The position numbers and the translations under genes were made by a program. This document shows, in pieces, positions 6,648 to 16,394 of a stretch of DNA of 53,293 nucleotides. The first letter of the stretch is position 1. Every line of letters begins with the position of its first letter. Source of the DNA: an uncultured Clostridia bacterium (lineage in GTDB: Bacteria > Bacillota > Clostridia > Oscillospirales > CAG-272); the NCBI GenBank assembly GCA_944381085.1, contig CALWJX010000010.1, positions 1-53,293 on the forward strand, given 5' to 3'. A model generated the notes under the pieces. That model was not told where the DNA came from, ran no database searches, and was given only the letters and a program-made list of their open reading frames with translations.

Positions 6648-8432
6648 ATGGCAGAATTTTTAAGCGCGGCTGACAAAAGATCATATTATTGCGGTGAAAT
6701 ACCCGAAAGCGCAGTCGGAACAGAGGTCTGTGTCATGGGTTGGGTACAGCGTCAAAGAGACCTGGGTTCTTTGATTTTTATAGATTTAAGAGACAGGACA
6801 GGCATTGTTCAGCTCGCGTTTGACGAGAATACCGACAGAGAAATTTTTGACAAGGCTTTTTCCTGTCGCGCGGAATATGTTGTCTGCGCCCACGGCATTG
6901 TCCGCCGCAGAGGGGACGGAGCGGTAAATGCCAATCTTGCGACCGGCGGTATTGAAGTTTATGTCAAAAGTATGAAAATCCTTTCCGCCGCTCAGACTCC
7001 TCCTTTTGAAGTCAGCGACTCCAAAAAAGCAAAGGATGAAACCGCCCTGCGCTACCGTTATCTTGACTTACGCCGCCCCAGCCTGCAGAAAAATATAAAG
7101 ATGAGACACGACATTGCCCGTGTGGCGCGTCAATATTATTACGAAAACGGCTTTTACGAAATAGAAACTCCCATGATGATAAAAGCCACCCCCGAGGGCG
7201 CGCGCGATTACCTTGTTCCATCCAGAATACACAAGGGAAGTTTTTACGCCCTTCCGCAATCTCCTCAGATTTACAAGCAGCTGCTCATGCTTTCGGGCTT
7301 TGACCGCTACATTCAGCTTGCGCGCTGTTTCCGTGACGAGGATCTGCGCGCCGACCGCCAGCCGGAGTTTACCCAGATAGACCTTGAGATGTCCTTCGCG
7401 ACTCAGGAAGACATAATGGAAATTAACGAGGGATTTATAAAAAGAGTATTCAAAGAAGTTCTCGGCATGGATATTCCCACACCGATGCGTCGGATGACAT
7501 ATTCCGAAGCCATGGAAAAATACGGCACCGACAAGCCCGACACCAGATACGGTATGGAGATTATCGATATTTCCCTCGCGGTCAAAAACTCGGATTTCGC
7601 GGTCTTCGCCTCCGCGCTTGAAGCGGGAGGAAGCGTGCGCGCTATCGTCGCCAAATCCGCCGCGGGTATTCTGACAAGAAAAGAAATTGATAAGCTTACG
7701 GAACACGCGAAGGGAATAGGCGCCAAGGGACTTGCATACGTGCGCTGGGCAGATGAGACTCCCAATTGCTCTTTTGCGAAATTTTTCTCTCCCGAACAGC
7801 TGAATCTTATATACGAAACGGTCGGCCTTGAAAAAGGCGACGTTATGCTTATCTGCGCCGACAAGAATAAAGTGGTTTTGCCGACGCTGGGAGCCATAAG
7901 ACAGATTGTCGCGCGCAAACTTGACATTATACCGTCAGGTACTTTTAACTTTTTATGGATTACCGAATTTCCGTTTTTTGAATGGAATGAGGAAACCTCT
8001 CACTGGGACGCCATGCACCATCCGTTTACCATGCCGCTTGAAGAATGCCTGCCGTACCTCGAAAGCGATCCGGCAAAGGTCAGAGCCAAATGCTACGATA
8101 TGGTGCTCAACGGCACTGAGCTGCTTTCGGGTTCCATCAGGATAACCGACTGGCAGCTTCAGGAAAAAATGTTCAAGGCGCTTGGACTTACCCCTGAGGA
8201 AATTGAAGCCAAATTCGGATTTCTGGTGGAGGCTTATAAATACGGCGCTCCTCCTCACGGAGGTTCGGGTATGGGCCTTGACCGTCTGGCAATGGTCATG
8301 TCGGGCGCGGACAGCCTGCGCGACGTACTCGCGTTTCCGAAGGTTCAGAACGCAAGCGAGCTTATGTCGGGTTGTCCCTCTCCCGCCGACCCGTCTGCTT
8401 TGCGTGATCTCGGTATCAAAATCGATATCTGA
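6648..8432 (+). CDS. aspS: Aspartyl-tRNA synthetase
   Basis: 594 residues, typical of the bacterial type. The order is an OB-fold anticodon-binding domain (about 10-110, GWVQRQRDLGSLIFIDLRDR), class II catalytic core with motif 2 (FRDEDLRADRQPEFTQIDLE) and motif 3 (GMGLDRLAMVM), and the bacterial GAD insertion between them (about 290-420). It charges tRNA-Asp. Whether it is discriminating or also charges tRNA-Asn cannot be settled by eye. GAAAGGAA precedes ATG 6648. No T-box leader is seen upstream. Confidence 0.97.
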   Translation: MAEFLSAADKRSYYCGEIPESAVGTEVCVMGWVQRQRDLGSLIFIDLRDRTGIVQLAFDENTDREIFDKAFSCRAEYVVCAHGIVRRRGDGAVNANLATGGIEVYVKSMKILSAAQTPPFEVSDSKKAKDETALRYRYLDLRRPSLQKNIKMRHDIARVARQYYYENGFYEIETPMMIKATPEGARDYLVPSRIHKGSFYALPQSPQIYKQLLMLSGFDRYIQLARCFRDEDLRADRQPEFTQIDLEMSFATQEDIMEINEGFIKRVFKEVLGMDIPTPMRRMTYSEAMEKYGTDKPDTRYGMEIIDISLAVKNSDFAVFASALEAGGSVRAIVAKSAAGILTRKEIDKLTEHAKGIGAKGLAYVRWADETPNCSFAKFFSPEQLNLIYETVGLEKGDVMLICADKNKVVLPTLGAIRQIVARKLDIIPSGTFNFLWITEFPFFEWNEETSHWDAMHHPFTMPLEECLPYLESDPAKVRAKCYDMVLNGTELLSGSIRITDWQLQEKMFKALGLTPEEIEAKFGFLVEAYKYGAPPHGGSGMGLDRLAMVMSGADSLRDVLAFPKVQNASELMSGCPSPADPSALRDLGIKIDI

Positions 8433-8645
8433 TTTTTCCGTATTTTTTAAATTTATATACTTTGTGAAATCATAATTCAGTATGAAAAGACTGTCGTCTC
8501 ATCCAGTATAGTTCTTTTGAATTAAATGTCTGAGGCGCTGACAATTCCTGTCTGTGAAGGTTGCGCCTTAGGGTTACTCTCGGCTCATAATTATTTAAAA
8601 TCAGAGTCCACAACGTGGCAATAATATATCAGGAGGCGCAATAAA

Positions 8646-9080
8646 ATGGAATTATTTAATGATTTTGGAAGAAAAAAGTCCGGAAAAGCGAAAATGAAAA
8701 GTTTGGAAAAATATTTGAAAAATACAATCACTGATAATATGCCGTTGGAAAATATCATTGATGTATTTGAGCAAATGTGCCAAGTCCCGATTGACTATGA
8801 TATGATACTTTTTGAAACCGGAACATATGATTTTACCGGTGAACCGTTGTTTCAAATTTCTTTAGTCAGACAAATTCCAAATGATGACGATGATGAATTT
8901 TACCAACTTCACGTGGACGTTTTCTATAAGCCTACCGATGAGAATAAAGTATTCAGTGAAGCAACGTGGAACGAGGATATAAGCGAAAATATATTCGATT
9001 ACATCAGAAAATCACAGGTTTTTTCATATGCAAAAAATATAGAATATATAAAAACTGAAATTTCTTTGGATGAAACCTGA
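8646..9080 (+). CDS. Hypothetical protein, AT-rich orphan
   Basis: 144 residues, start supported by AGGAGGCG seven bases upstream. No family recognised. The protein is acidic, soluble in appearance (no membrane segment or signal peptide), with a Lys-rich start (residues 1-30) and a run of aspartates (NDDDDEF) in the middle, and about 16 aromatic residues. The codon use is much more A/T-ending than in aspS upstream or the U32 gene downstream. About 210 AT-rich bases separate it from aspS and a strong terminator follows, so it appears to be an independent, possibly acquired, unit. Size and acidity would fit an immunity-type protein, but that is a guess. Confidence 0.55.
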   Translation: MELFNDFGRKKSGKAKMKSLEKYLKNTITDNMPLENIIDVFEQMCQVPIDYDMILFETGTYDFTGEPLFQISLVRQIPNDDDDEFYQLHVDVFYKPTDENKVFSEATWNEDISENIFDYIRKSQVFSYAKNIEYIKTEISLDET

Positions 9081-9162
9081 CGGTATAAAGCGGCTATTGT
9101 ATTTATGCGTTTTAAAAATTACTGATAAAATTTGATATTAAAACAGATTATCTTTTATAATC

Positions 9163-9236
9163 AAAAAATGAGCATGTCTTGGTTTTTCGGTTGAATATTT
9201 TTCTGTATTCTCCCGGATTGACATGCTCATTTTTTA
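9163..9236. terminator. Bidirectional terminator between convergent genes
   Basis: AAAAAATGAGCATGTC (9163-9178) and GACATGCTCATTTTTT (9220-9235) form a perfect 16 bp inverted repeat with A-run and T-run at opposite ends. It can serve both the plus-strand orphan gene and the minus-strand U32 gene. Confidence 0.8.
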
Positions 9237-9345
9237 TTATTAGTAAGTATTAATTCGGTTCGCTGACAAAGATAATAAGATAATATTTCTGTCATAATGA
9301 CGGAAAGTTTTCACCCGCTTTGAAAAAGGCGGCGCATCGGAAAAT

Positions 9346-11391
9346 CTAAATTCTTCTCACCGCAAAGGGAAGCGCGGTTTTTTTCTCAAAGGCATCTATA
9401 ACCATGTCCACCTCTTTCGGAGTTTCCGTTGTAAAAATAAAATGCCGGTTTACAATATTTGCCCTCATAAGCTCATCCTCTCTGTCCGACATTGAAGTGG
9501 GCAGACTGTTTAACACAATGTTTCGGTGAGGAAACTGCCTTATAACCGGAAATTCCACACCCCTTCTGTCCACTAAAGCAGTAATTTTTTCCGGGCTGTT
9601 TTTCCGGCAGCTTTCACATCCGTAAAGGTCTTTTATCACGCACTTTTCAAGCAGCATCAAAGGGAGCCTGCCGTACACCACGGAGCAGACATTTCCGCTT
9701 ATATCTCTCATCTGCGGCAGACTAAGCTCGGGAGAAAGTATTATATACTTCATACCCAATTTTTCCAATTCATTGACAGTGCAGGAGTTTGACGCATTCA
9801 GCCTGTAGTCTCCGACGGTTTCTATTTCATGATTTTTTAAAAATCCAATCTGTCCGATATTTGAAATCAGCGCGAGTTGCGCGCCCGTTGAAACCGCTTT
9901 GTTTACACTCTCAAGCACATTTTGTACTTCCTTATCTGTAATGACCGGAGGCATTACAAATCCGTCCGCATTGATTTCGTATTTGTCGAGCGGCAGGTAA
10001 ATTTCCGAAAAATACTCTTTGGCTTTTTTTGTAATCTGTTCGGGATACAGAAATCTCGCGCTGTTTTTTCTCTCTCTTTTTTTGAGAGATTTATCAAGCA
10101 CAATATTTTCGGGTAAACTTATCTTTTCTTTTCTGACGTCCTCAACTTCCAATGCTTCAATCGCCATACGTCTGAGTTCATTCAGCCTGGAAACCGGCAC
10201 CATCGTGTCGGGGGCAAGGTTTATTTCAATATTCTCAAGTATATATGAAGTATCACCCAATCTTGACATGCTTCGGATTATCGAATTTTCGCCAATCGGC
10301 GCGCTGACGGCTTTCTGTGCTTTAACGCCGTATACGGTAACATTCTTCTCCCCGCGGAAAACAGACAGACAAATGTGCTTTTCGGGCTCAACCGTAACCT
10401 TCATTGATACGGGAATTTTTTTGCTCAATCCCTTAAACTTTTCTGCCCGGCGTGAATCTTCCTTGTCTTTATCTCTCCTGACGCCAAGCATTTTTTCACT
10501 TATGGATGACGTAAAATAAGCGTCGGTAAAACCGTCTCTCGAAAAAATTCCGGCAAGCTCTTCCATTTCGCTTTTTTCGGCGTTTCTTCTTTCGTCAAGG
10601 AGTCTGCGCCAGATTGAGGTTACTTTGTATACATACTCGGCAGATTTCATTCTGCCCTCGATTTTAAGTGATTTTACGCCGCTTTCAATAATCTGCGTTA
10701 CGTGATTCGCGTAAGACATATCCTTTAAAGACAAAGGATTTCCCTTGATTTTCCCGCCGCGGGCAGAATAAGGCAGACGACAGGGCTGAGCGCAAAGTCC
10801 TCTGTTTCCGCTTCTTCCGCCGACAACAGATGAAAACAAACACTGACCCGAATGGCTTACGCATAAAGCGCCGTGTATAAAAATCTCGATTTCAAGCGGA
10901 TTGTTATGTACAATGCTTTTTATATTTTCATACGAAAGCTCCCTTGCCGGAACCATTCTTGAAAAACCGAGCTTTTGAAGAATTCCGCCCGCCGCCGAAT
11001 TGTGCGCGGAAATCTGAGTGCTCGCGTGAAGAGGTATTTCTGGAAGGTATTTATGAAGCATTGCCGCGGCTCCCAAATCGGCGACTATAAACGCGTCCAC
11101 TCCGGCCTGGGCGGATTTTTCCGCGCTTTTCAAGAAATCTTTAAGTTCTCTGTCAAAAACCAAAGTATTTATAGTCTGGTAAATCTTAACACCGTACCTG
11201 TGAGCAAGATTTACCGCATATTCAATATTTTCCGCGTTGAAATTTTCGGCGTTCATGCGCGCGTTAAAAGAGGTGCCGCCGATATATACGGCGTCGGCAC
11301 CTCCTTCTATTGCGGCTTCAAGAGCTTTTAAACTTCCGGCAGGACTTAAAAGCTCAGGCAAAGTTACCGATTTTCCGAAAAGCTCAGACAT
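9346..11391 (-). CDS. U32 family peptidase (RlhA/TrhP-like RNA hydroxylation family)
   Basis: 681 residues from ATG 11391; this ATG overlaps the zapA stop (ATGtcTGA), implying translational coupling. A TTG at 11412 is an alternative start. The N-terminal U32 domain shows PELLSPAGSLKALEAAIEGGADAVYIGG, a HASTQIS motif, and a cysteine cluster in GALCVSHSGQCLFSS...RGNRGLCAQPCR-type sequence (about 185-215). A further C-x2-C pair near the C-terminus (CESCRKN) fits the long form with a DUF3656-type region. Characterised members of this superfamily are involved in prephenate-dependent hydroxylation of tRNA (TrhP) or 23S rRNA (RlhA), while others are called collagenases. The length is closer to RlhA than TrhP. 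Exact substrate is not determined. Confidence 0.85.
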   Translation of the reverse strand: MSELFGKSVTLPELLSPAGSLKALEAAIEGGADAVYIGGTSFNARMNAENFNAENIEYAVNLAHRYGVKIYQTINTLVFDRELKDFLKSAEKSAQAGVDAFIVADLGAAAMLHKYLPEIPLHASTQISAHNSAAGGILQKLGFSRMVPARELSYENIKSIVHNNPLEIEIFIHGALCVSHSGQCLFSSVVGGRSGNRGLCAQPCRLPYSARGGKIKGNPLSLKDMSYANHVTQIIESGVKSLKIEGRMKSAEYVYKVTSIWRRLLDERRNAEKSEMEELAGIFSRDGFTDAYFTSSISEKMLGVRRDKDKEDSRRAEKFKGLSKKIPVSMKVTVEPEKHICLSVFRGEKNVTVYGVKAQKAVSAPIGENSIIRSMSRLGDTSYILENIEINLAPDTMVPVSRLNELRRMAIEALEVEDVRKEKISLPENIVLDKSLKKRERKNSARFLYPEQITKKAKEYFSEIYLPLDKYEINADGFVMPPVITDKEVQNVLESVNKAVSTGAQLALISNIGQIGFLKNHEIETVGDYRLNASNSCTVNELEKLGMKYIILSPELSLPQMRDISGNVCSVVYGRLPLMLLEKCVIKDLYGCESCRKNSPEKITALVDRRGVEFPVIRQFPHRNIVLNSLPTSMSDREDELMRANIVNRHFIFTTETPKEVDMVIDAFEKKTALPFAVRRI

Positions 11392-12001
11392 CTCCGAATG
11401 TAAGCAGGTCAAACATCGAACCTACACGGTTCCTGCTCTTGGCTTTCTTTTTCTGCTCCGAGTCCTCTTCCTCTTCGACCGGACCGTTCGGTATGACTTT
11501 CGCCTCTCCGATATCTTTATCGTTGGTCTGCTCGCTTTGAGCGGCAAATATATCTCCTACAGGCTGGCTTATAACGGTCTCGACCGGCTTTTCCTCTTCC
11601 TTTTCCTGCTCTGCCGGTTCGGGATTGGAGGCGCGTATGTCGTCAAGAACCGCTCTCAGCTTATCATTTTCAACTTCAAGCCTTGCGTTTTCCTTTTCAA
11701 GCCTTTCCGCGTTTTTCTGAAGCATTTCAATTTTTTCGTTAAGTGTCTTCAGGCTGACAAGATTTGACTCAAGTTCATTTTCAAGCTCGTCCGCCTTTTC
11801 CTTTATCTTGATCTTTTCGGCACAGAAATCAAGCGCGCACAACAACGCGGCTTCGTTCTTCGAGCAGCGTTTGCTTTTAAGTAAGATTTCTCTCATATTT
11901 CTGTTAAGAATACTTACAATGTTCTCAACAAACTCCTGGGGTTCATCCGTAATTACATTGATTTCCATGTCAGCAATCAGGAGAGTGTATTTTTGCTTCA
12001 T
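11384..12001 (-). CDS. zapA: Cell division protein ZapA, with long acidic tail
   Basis: 205 residues from ATG 12001, with GGAGG just upstream. The first ~75 residues are ZapA (MKQKYTLLIADMEINV... EFVENIVSILNRNMREI), which binds FtsZ filaments and bundles the division ring. A long coiled coil (about 80-135, repeating Leu/Glu/Lys heptads) follows as in the family. Unusual is the C-terminal third: an acidic Pro/Glu-rich linker, then a basic KKKAKSRNR stretch ending SMFDLLTFGDV. ZapA is normally 80-130 residues. In Firmicutes zapA is commonly followed by a U32 peptidase gene, as here. It diverges from proB. Confidence 0.85.
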   Translation of the reverse strand: MKQKYTLLIADMEINVITDEPQEFVENIVSILNRNMREILLKSKRCSKNEAALLCALDFCAEKIKIKEKADELENELESNLVSLKTLNEKIEMLQKNAERLEKENARLEVENDKLRAVLDDIRASNPEPAEQEKEEEKPVETVISQPVGDIFAAQSEQTNDKDIGEAKVIPNGPVEEEEDSEQKKKAKSRNRVGSMFDLLTFGDV

Positions 12002-12062
12002 AATAGTTCCTCCGATTTTATGTAAAATTTTTATCTTTAAGTATATGTTTTGGAAATATGGC

Positions 12063-12091
12063 TTGAAAAATTGAACGAATCGTTGTATAAT
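12063..12091 (+). promoter_or_regulatory. Promoter for proB
   Basis: TTGAAA (12063-12068) and TATAAT (12086-12091), 17 bp apart, in the zapA-proB divergent spacer. Confidence 0.75.
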
Positions 12092-12196
12092 AGTATTTAT
12101 TAAGATAAAAATATCTATCTTACATATATTATAATACAAATTTTTAAATATTTAAAGACCTTTTGCAAAATTTTTTTCAGAAAGTGATATTTTTTT

Positions 12197-12997
12197 ATGA
12201 GTTTATTTAAAGATTGCCGCAAAGTAGTTATTAAAGTGGGTTCCGCAACCCTGACGCATACGACGGGACAATTGAATCTGCGCAGAATCGAGGCGCTTGC
12301 CAAAACACTGTCCGATTTAAAAAACGCGGGAAAACAGATAATTCTGGTCTCTTCGGGCGCGGTAAGCGCCGGAGTGGCGAAAATGAGACTTGATCACCGC
12401 CCCTCTACGCTTGAGGAAAAACAGGCGATGGCGGCGGTAGGACAGGGAGAACTGATTAAAATATACGACAGGTTTTTTTCGGACTACGGTCATACCGTAG
12501 CTCAGATTTTAATGACCAGGGACGTACTTGACAATCCGACGAGAAAAGTAATTGCCCAAGGCACTTTCAATACAATGCTTTCCATGGGATGTATCCCGAT
12601 AGTTAACGAAAACGACCCGGTTTCGACAGACGAGCTTGTCAAATTCGGAGGAAACGATATTCTTTCGGCGTACGTCGCAAAGCTTTGTGAAGCGGATATT
12701 CTTCTCAATCTTTCCGATGTTGACGGGCTTTTCGACAGCGACCCCAGAAAAAATCCGAATGCCGTACTGATAGAAAGAGTTGAAAATATAGACGACGTTT
12801 TTTCAATGGCGGGAGGCGCCGGCACAGACAGAGGCACGGGCGGAATGGAGGCTAAGCTTACCGCCGCGAAAATGGTAACCGAGGCAGGAATACCTATGTT
12901 CATTATGAACGGAAAAAATCCCGAAATTCTTTACGATTTGCTTGACGGTAAACACGTCGGAACATATTTTACCGCGAAAAAACATGCAAGAATATAA
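12197..12997 (+). CDS. proB: Glutamate 5-kinase
   Basis: 266 residues. This is an amino-acid kinase fold enzyme that phosphorylates glutamate, the first step to proline. Visible motifs: VVIKVGSATLT at the start, LVSSGAVSAGVAKM, NENDPVSTDE and FGGNDILSAYVA, and GTGGMEAKLTAAK near the end. The C-terminal PUA domain present in the enterobacterial enzyme is missing, as in many Firmicutes. proA, usually adjacent, is not in the window; the next gene is the Sel1 protein. The start at 12197 has AGAAAGTGA upstream at workable spacing. Confidence 0.93.
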   Translation: MSLFKDCRKVVIKVGSATLTHTTGQLNLRRIEALAKTLSDLKNAGKQIILVSSGAVSAGVAKMRLDHRPSTLEEKQAMAAVGQGELIKIYDRFFSDYGHTVAQILMTRDVLDNPTRKVIAQGTFNTMLSMGCIPIVNENDPVSTDELVKFGGNDILSAYVAKLCEADILLNLSDVDGLFDSDPRKNPNAVLIERVENIDDVFSMAGGAGTDRGTGGMEAKLTAAKMVTEAGIPMFIMNGKNPEILYDLLDGKHVGTYFTAKKHARI

Positions 12998-13055
12998 GCA
13001 GATCAAACAACAATTTTGAATTTTACATAAATCAAATCCGAAAGGAGGTGTCGTA

Positions 13056-16000
13056 ATGGATAAAAAGGGATATATATACGTAATAAGATCAAACAATAAT
13101 ATCAATTCCGAAAATATAAAGGGAAATATTTTTGAAACAGAGGAAAAAATAATCTCCATGCTTTCCCGATATGGATTCCATACTATCCTGTCCGATTCGG
13201 CGCCCGAGGATTCCGAAAATGAAAAAATCAAAAATTTCGCGTCAAAATGCGAAATTCTGCTTATATTTATGATATCGGACATAACATACGGAAAAAGAGA
13301 ATCTTACGCCTTACAAATGGCTTTACAGTCAGGAAAAAACGCGGTAATTATCTGCGATGGGAATAACGAGCTTACCGACAGATATATAAATATGCCTCAT
13401 GTTAAGATACTGAACACAAAAAACAATAGTTTTGACCTTATAAGCGATTTATTCATAGATATTTTATGCAGGTATGACACTTGCTTGTCTGCAGATGAAT
13501 GTTTAAAGGACGAGTTCGGTAATTATATTAAACTTGCGGCGGAAGCCTGGAACAAAAATTCCGACTCACAGTTTCTGTTAGCCCTTGATTATCTCAATGA
13601 AAACAGCAGTATTTACAGAGCTTCCCGCGCGGTTTTCTGGCTTACCTTAGGAGTAGAACAGGGAAATATAAAGGCTATAGTTGAACTCGGAAAGTGTTGT
13701 CTCTTCGGCAAAGGCTGCAGTATAAACGAAAAAAAGGCATATTTACTGTTTTGTGAGGCGGCTGAACAGGGCGATATATCGGGTATATATTACAAAGGAT
13801 ACTGCTGCTTTTACGGCAAAGGCGTTACGGCGGATTATTCCGAAGCTTTGAATTGCTTTCAAAACTCGGTAAATAATAACATGCCCGAAGCTGAGTACAT
13901 GCTCGGAATCTGTTTTAAAAACGGATTCGGAACCGAGCCTGATATAAACAAAGCTTATTATTACTTTAAAAAAGCGACATCTTACGGATACGCTCCGGCT
14001 TATACCGAACTCGGAAATATATACTCTGACGAAAGCTTTGAAAACTACAATCCGTTTTACGCTTTCCGTAGTTTTAAAAAAGCCTCTTCGCTTTCCGACG
14101 GAGAAGGATATTTCAGACTGGGTTTGTGCTGCTTTACAGGTTTCGGATGTGTTATCGACAAAAAAGAAGCCTACAAATGCTTTTACAAGGGTACAGGATT
14201 GAAAAATTTAGAATGTCTGTATTACCTTGGAATGTGTTATGAATACGGTATAGGGTGTGATATCGACTATGATAAAGCCGTATCTTGCTATAAAACCGCA
14301 GCCTATCACAATCATCCCGGGGCTTTAAACAATCTCGGTGGATGCTGTCTTTACGGAAAAGGAACCGATTATAATCCCGACGCCGCGTTCAGACTTTTTT
14401 CAAAGGCACAGGAGCTCGGAAACTCCGACGCCTGCTGCAGACTCGGAATATGTTATAAATACGGCTTCGGATGCGAGGCAGATGAGAAAAAAGCAATAGA
14501 ATATTACAGAAAAGCCTGTGAAAATGACAACATTACAGCCTGTATACTGCTTGCCAAGCTGTATGAAAATATGACTGACAATGAACAGAATCTTACCGAC
14601 GCTTTCATATATTTTGAAAAAGCGGCATTACTCGGAAGCGGCGAAGCAATGTTCGAAACCGGTATGAGACTTATGAACGGCAAGGGGATCAAAAAGGATG
14701 AAAGAGCCGCATATTCATGGCTTTTAAGGTCCGAAAAAACCGGCTTTATACAAGCTTCTCTCGAACTCGGAAATTCTTATTTCGACGGAAAGGGAACAGT
14801 CAGAAACTACAACGAAGCTTTCATCAGATACAGAGATATTTCTAAAACGCTAAAAGACAACGGATTTGTTTTTTTCAGACTCGGAATATGCTTTCTGCTC
14901 GGTCTCGGCACCGAACCTGACAGAAAGAAAGCCTACAGTTGCTTTTTAAAATCCGCTTCCCTTTCTTTCAATAACGCGGTCTACATGCTTGGGGAATGCT
15001 ATATGTTTTCCATAGGAGTTGAAAAGGACGCTCAAAAAGCGGCTCTGTTTTACAAAAAAGCCGCCGAGGGAGGAAACAATCCGGCGCTTTGCGCTCTCGC
15101 TCAATGCTTTGAGACCGGAAACGGAATCCAAAAAAATGAAACCGCGGCTTTCAGACTATATAAACAGGCAGCCGACGCGGATTTTACAGAGGGAATATTT
15201 CAGACCGGAAGATGTATTTTAAACGGAATAGGAATAAAATCCGATATAACCACGGCAGGTTCCTTTATCCTGAGAGCCGCCATGAAAAATCATATTTCCG
15301 CTATGCTTTATATGGGTAATATTATAAGTGACGGCAATATTATAAATGAAAATACGTACTCCGCCGAAAAATGGTATAAAAAAGCGGCGTCTGCGGACAT
15401 TCACAGTATTTCTTCATACTACATTCTCCCCGAACGAATAGCGCTTACCGCAAAAAGAGAACTTGACGCTAAAACCGAAGCCGAATATAAATACGGAATG
15501 ATCAGAATAAAATCTCTTGAGAACAGAAACCATACCAACGCGGAGTTGGCGGAAGCCTTTGAATATATCTCCTACGCGGCTTCAATGGATTATCGTCCGG
15601 CTCAGGAAGAAATTACTCTCATTTATATTTACGGAGGAGATATAAAAAATTATTATGAGTCGAATAAATCAAAAGGAAATGTAAATTTTGACAATGATAT
15701 TATCGCAAACGCCATGAACAAACTCGGAGACGCTTATTACAGCGGTAAACTTTCACTGAATAAAAACGACTCCGCATGCGCAAGGTGCTACGGTATTGCC
15801 GCAAAACTCGGAAACGTTGACGCTATGTATAATTACGGATGGTGTTTAAGACACGGATACGGAGTAAGAGAAAACGATGTGGAAGCAGTCAAATGGCTTA
15901 AAAATGCCGCTGACCTCGGAAATCCCAACGCGGCGTTCAGCTATGGTTTGTGTTGTGAGGAAGGCGCCGGGACAGGCGTCAGAAACAAGCGTGACGCGGT

Positions 16001-16076
16001 TACTTATTACAGAAAAGCGGCGGTTGCCGGGCATACGGCGGCAGCTAAAAAATATTATCAGCTTCTGAAAAAATAA
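13056..16076 (+). CDS. Giant Sel1-repeat protein with N-terminal TIR/SLOG-like domain
   Basis: 1006 residues; AAAGGAGGTG precedes the ATG. After a globular N-terminal region (1-140), residues about 170-1000 consist of some eighteen to twenty 36-40-residue Sel1-like repeats, recognisable by the recurring pattern A..LG.CC..G.G...D...A...Y.KAA..G. Sel1 repeats form an alpha-solenoid that mediates protein contacts. A cysteine recurs at one position (GKCC, GYCC, GLCC, GICY, GMCY, GWCL). The N-terminal region has a hydrophobic strand then ES-ALQMALQSGK and VIIC, reminiscent of TIR-like or nucleotide-processing Rossmann folds, but I cannot assign it firmly. No signal peptide or membrane segment, so cytoplasmic. 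It sits 58 bases after proB and directly upstream of dnaA. Function unknown. Confidence 0.8.
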   Translation: MDKKGYIYVIRSNNNINSENIKGNIFETEEKIISMLSRYGFHTILSDSAPEDSENEKIKNFASKCEILLIFMISDITYGKRESYALQMALQSGKNAVIICDGNNELTDRYINMPHVKILNTKNNSFDLISDLFIDILCRYDTCLSADECLKDEFGNYIKLAAEAWNKNSDSQFLLALDYLNENSSIYRASRAVFWLTLGVEQGNIKAIVELGKCCLFGKGCSINEKKAYLLFCEAAEQGDISGIYYKGYCCFYGKGVTADYSEALNCFQNSVNNNMPEAEYMLGICFKNGFGTEPDINKAYYYFKKATSYGYAPAYTELGNIYSDESFENYNPFYAFRSFKKASSLSDGEGYFRLGLCCFTGFGCVIDKKEAYKCFYKGTGLKNLECLYYLGMCYEYGIGCDIDYDKAVSCYKTAAYHNHPGALNNLGGCCLYGKGTDYNPDAAFRLFSKAQELGNSDACCRLGICYKYGFGCEADEKKAIEYYRKACENDNITACILLAKLYENMTDNEQNLTDAFIYFEKAALLGSGEAMFETGMRLMNGKGIKKDERAAYSWLLRSEKTGFIQASLELGNSYFDGKGTVRNYNEAFIRYRDISKTLKDNGFVFFRLGICFLLGLGTEPDRKKAYSCFLKSASLSFNNAVYMLGECYMFSIGVEKDAQKAALFYKKAAEGGNNPALCALAQCFETGNGIQKNETAAFRLYKQAADADFTEGIFQTGRCILNGIGIKSDITTAGSFILRAAMKNHISAMLYMGNIISDGNIINENTYSAEKWYKKAASADIHSISSYYILPERIALTAKRELDAKTEAEYKYGMIRIKSLENRNHTNAELAEAFEYISYAASMDYRPAQEEITLIYIYGGDIKNYYESNKSKGNVNFDNDIIANAMNKLGDAYYSGKLSLNKNDSACARCYGIAAKLGNVDAMYNYGWCLRHGYGVRENDVEAVKWLKNAADLGNPNAAFSYGLCCEEGAGTGVRNKRDAVTYYRKAAVAGHTAAAKKYYQLLKK

Positions 16077-16170
16077 AAACTGCATACTCATTGAGCAATT
16101 TATTTTAAATAGGTTAAGTCTCATGTTTTCCAGCCTTTTAGACTAAACGGAGCATATAAGCTATATTTTT

Positions 16171-16250
16171 AGGACATGTTTAATACTTTCAGACGGAATT
16201 TTGACATAATAATTCTGTCTGAAGTTACGAACATGTCCATGTTTTTTTTG
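16171..16250 (+). terminator. Nested terminator between Sel1 gene and dnaA
   Basis: GGACATGTT (16172-16180) pairs with AACATGTCC (16230-16238), enclosing a second stem TTCAGACGGAATT/AATTCTGTCTGAA (about 16188-16223), followed by ATGTTTTTTTTG. The rest of this roughly 320-base spacer holds the dnaA promoter and nothing else I can name. Confidence 0.75.
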
Positions 16251-16290
16251 TTTTTATTTACCCCCATTAATAAAAATTCACCTTCCGTAC

Positions 16291-16319
16291 TTGAAAAATT
16301 TACTTATATATGATATAAT
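16291..16319 (+). promoter_or_regulatory. Promoter for dnaA
   Basis: TTGAAA (16291-16296) and TATAAT (16314-16319), 17 bp spacer, in a very AT-rich stretch. No DnaA-box-like sequence is seen between it and the gene. Confidence 0.8.
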
Positions 16320-16394
16320 TATATTATATATTATATATAGCGGATTTTACGGATTATGACTTTAAGTATCAAAGGCAGAAAGGATTTACGGCAT

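Noticed and set aside
8433..8645. Riboswitch upstream of the orphan gene
   Set aside because: Only one AGGCGC/GCGCCT stem is visible and no known riboswitch core motif.
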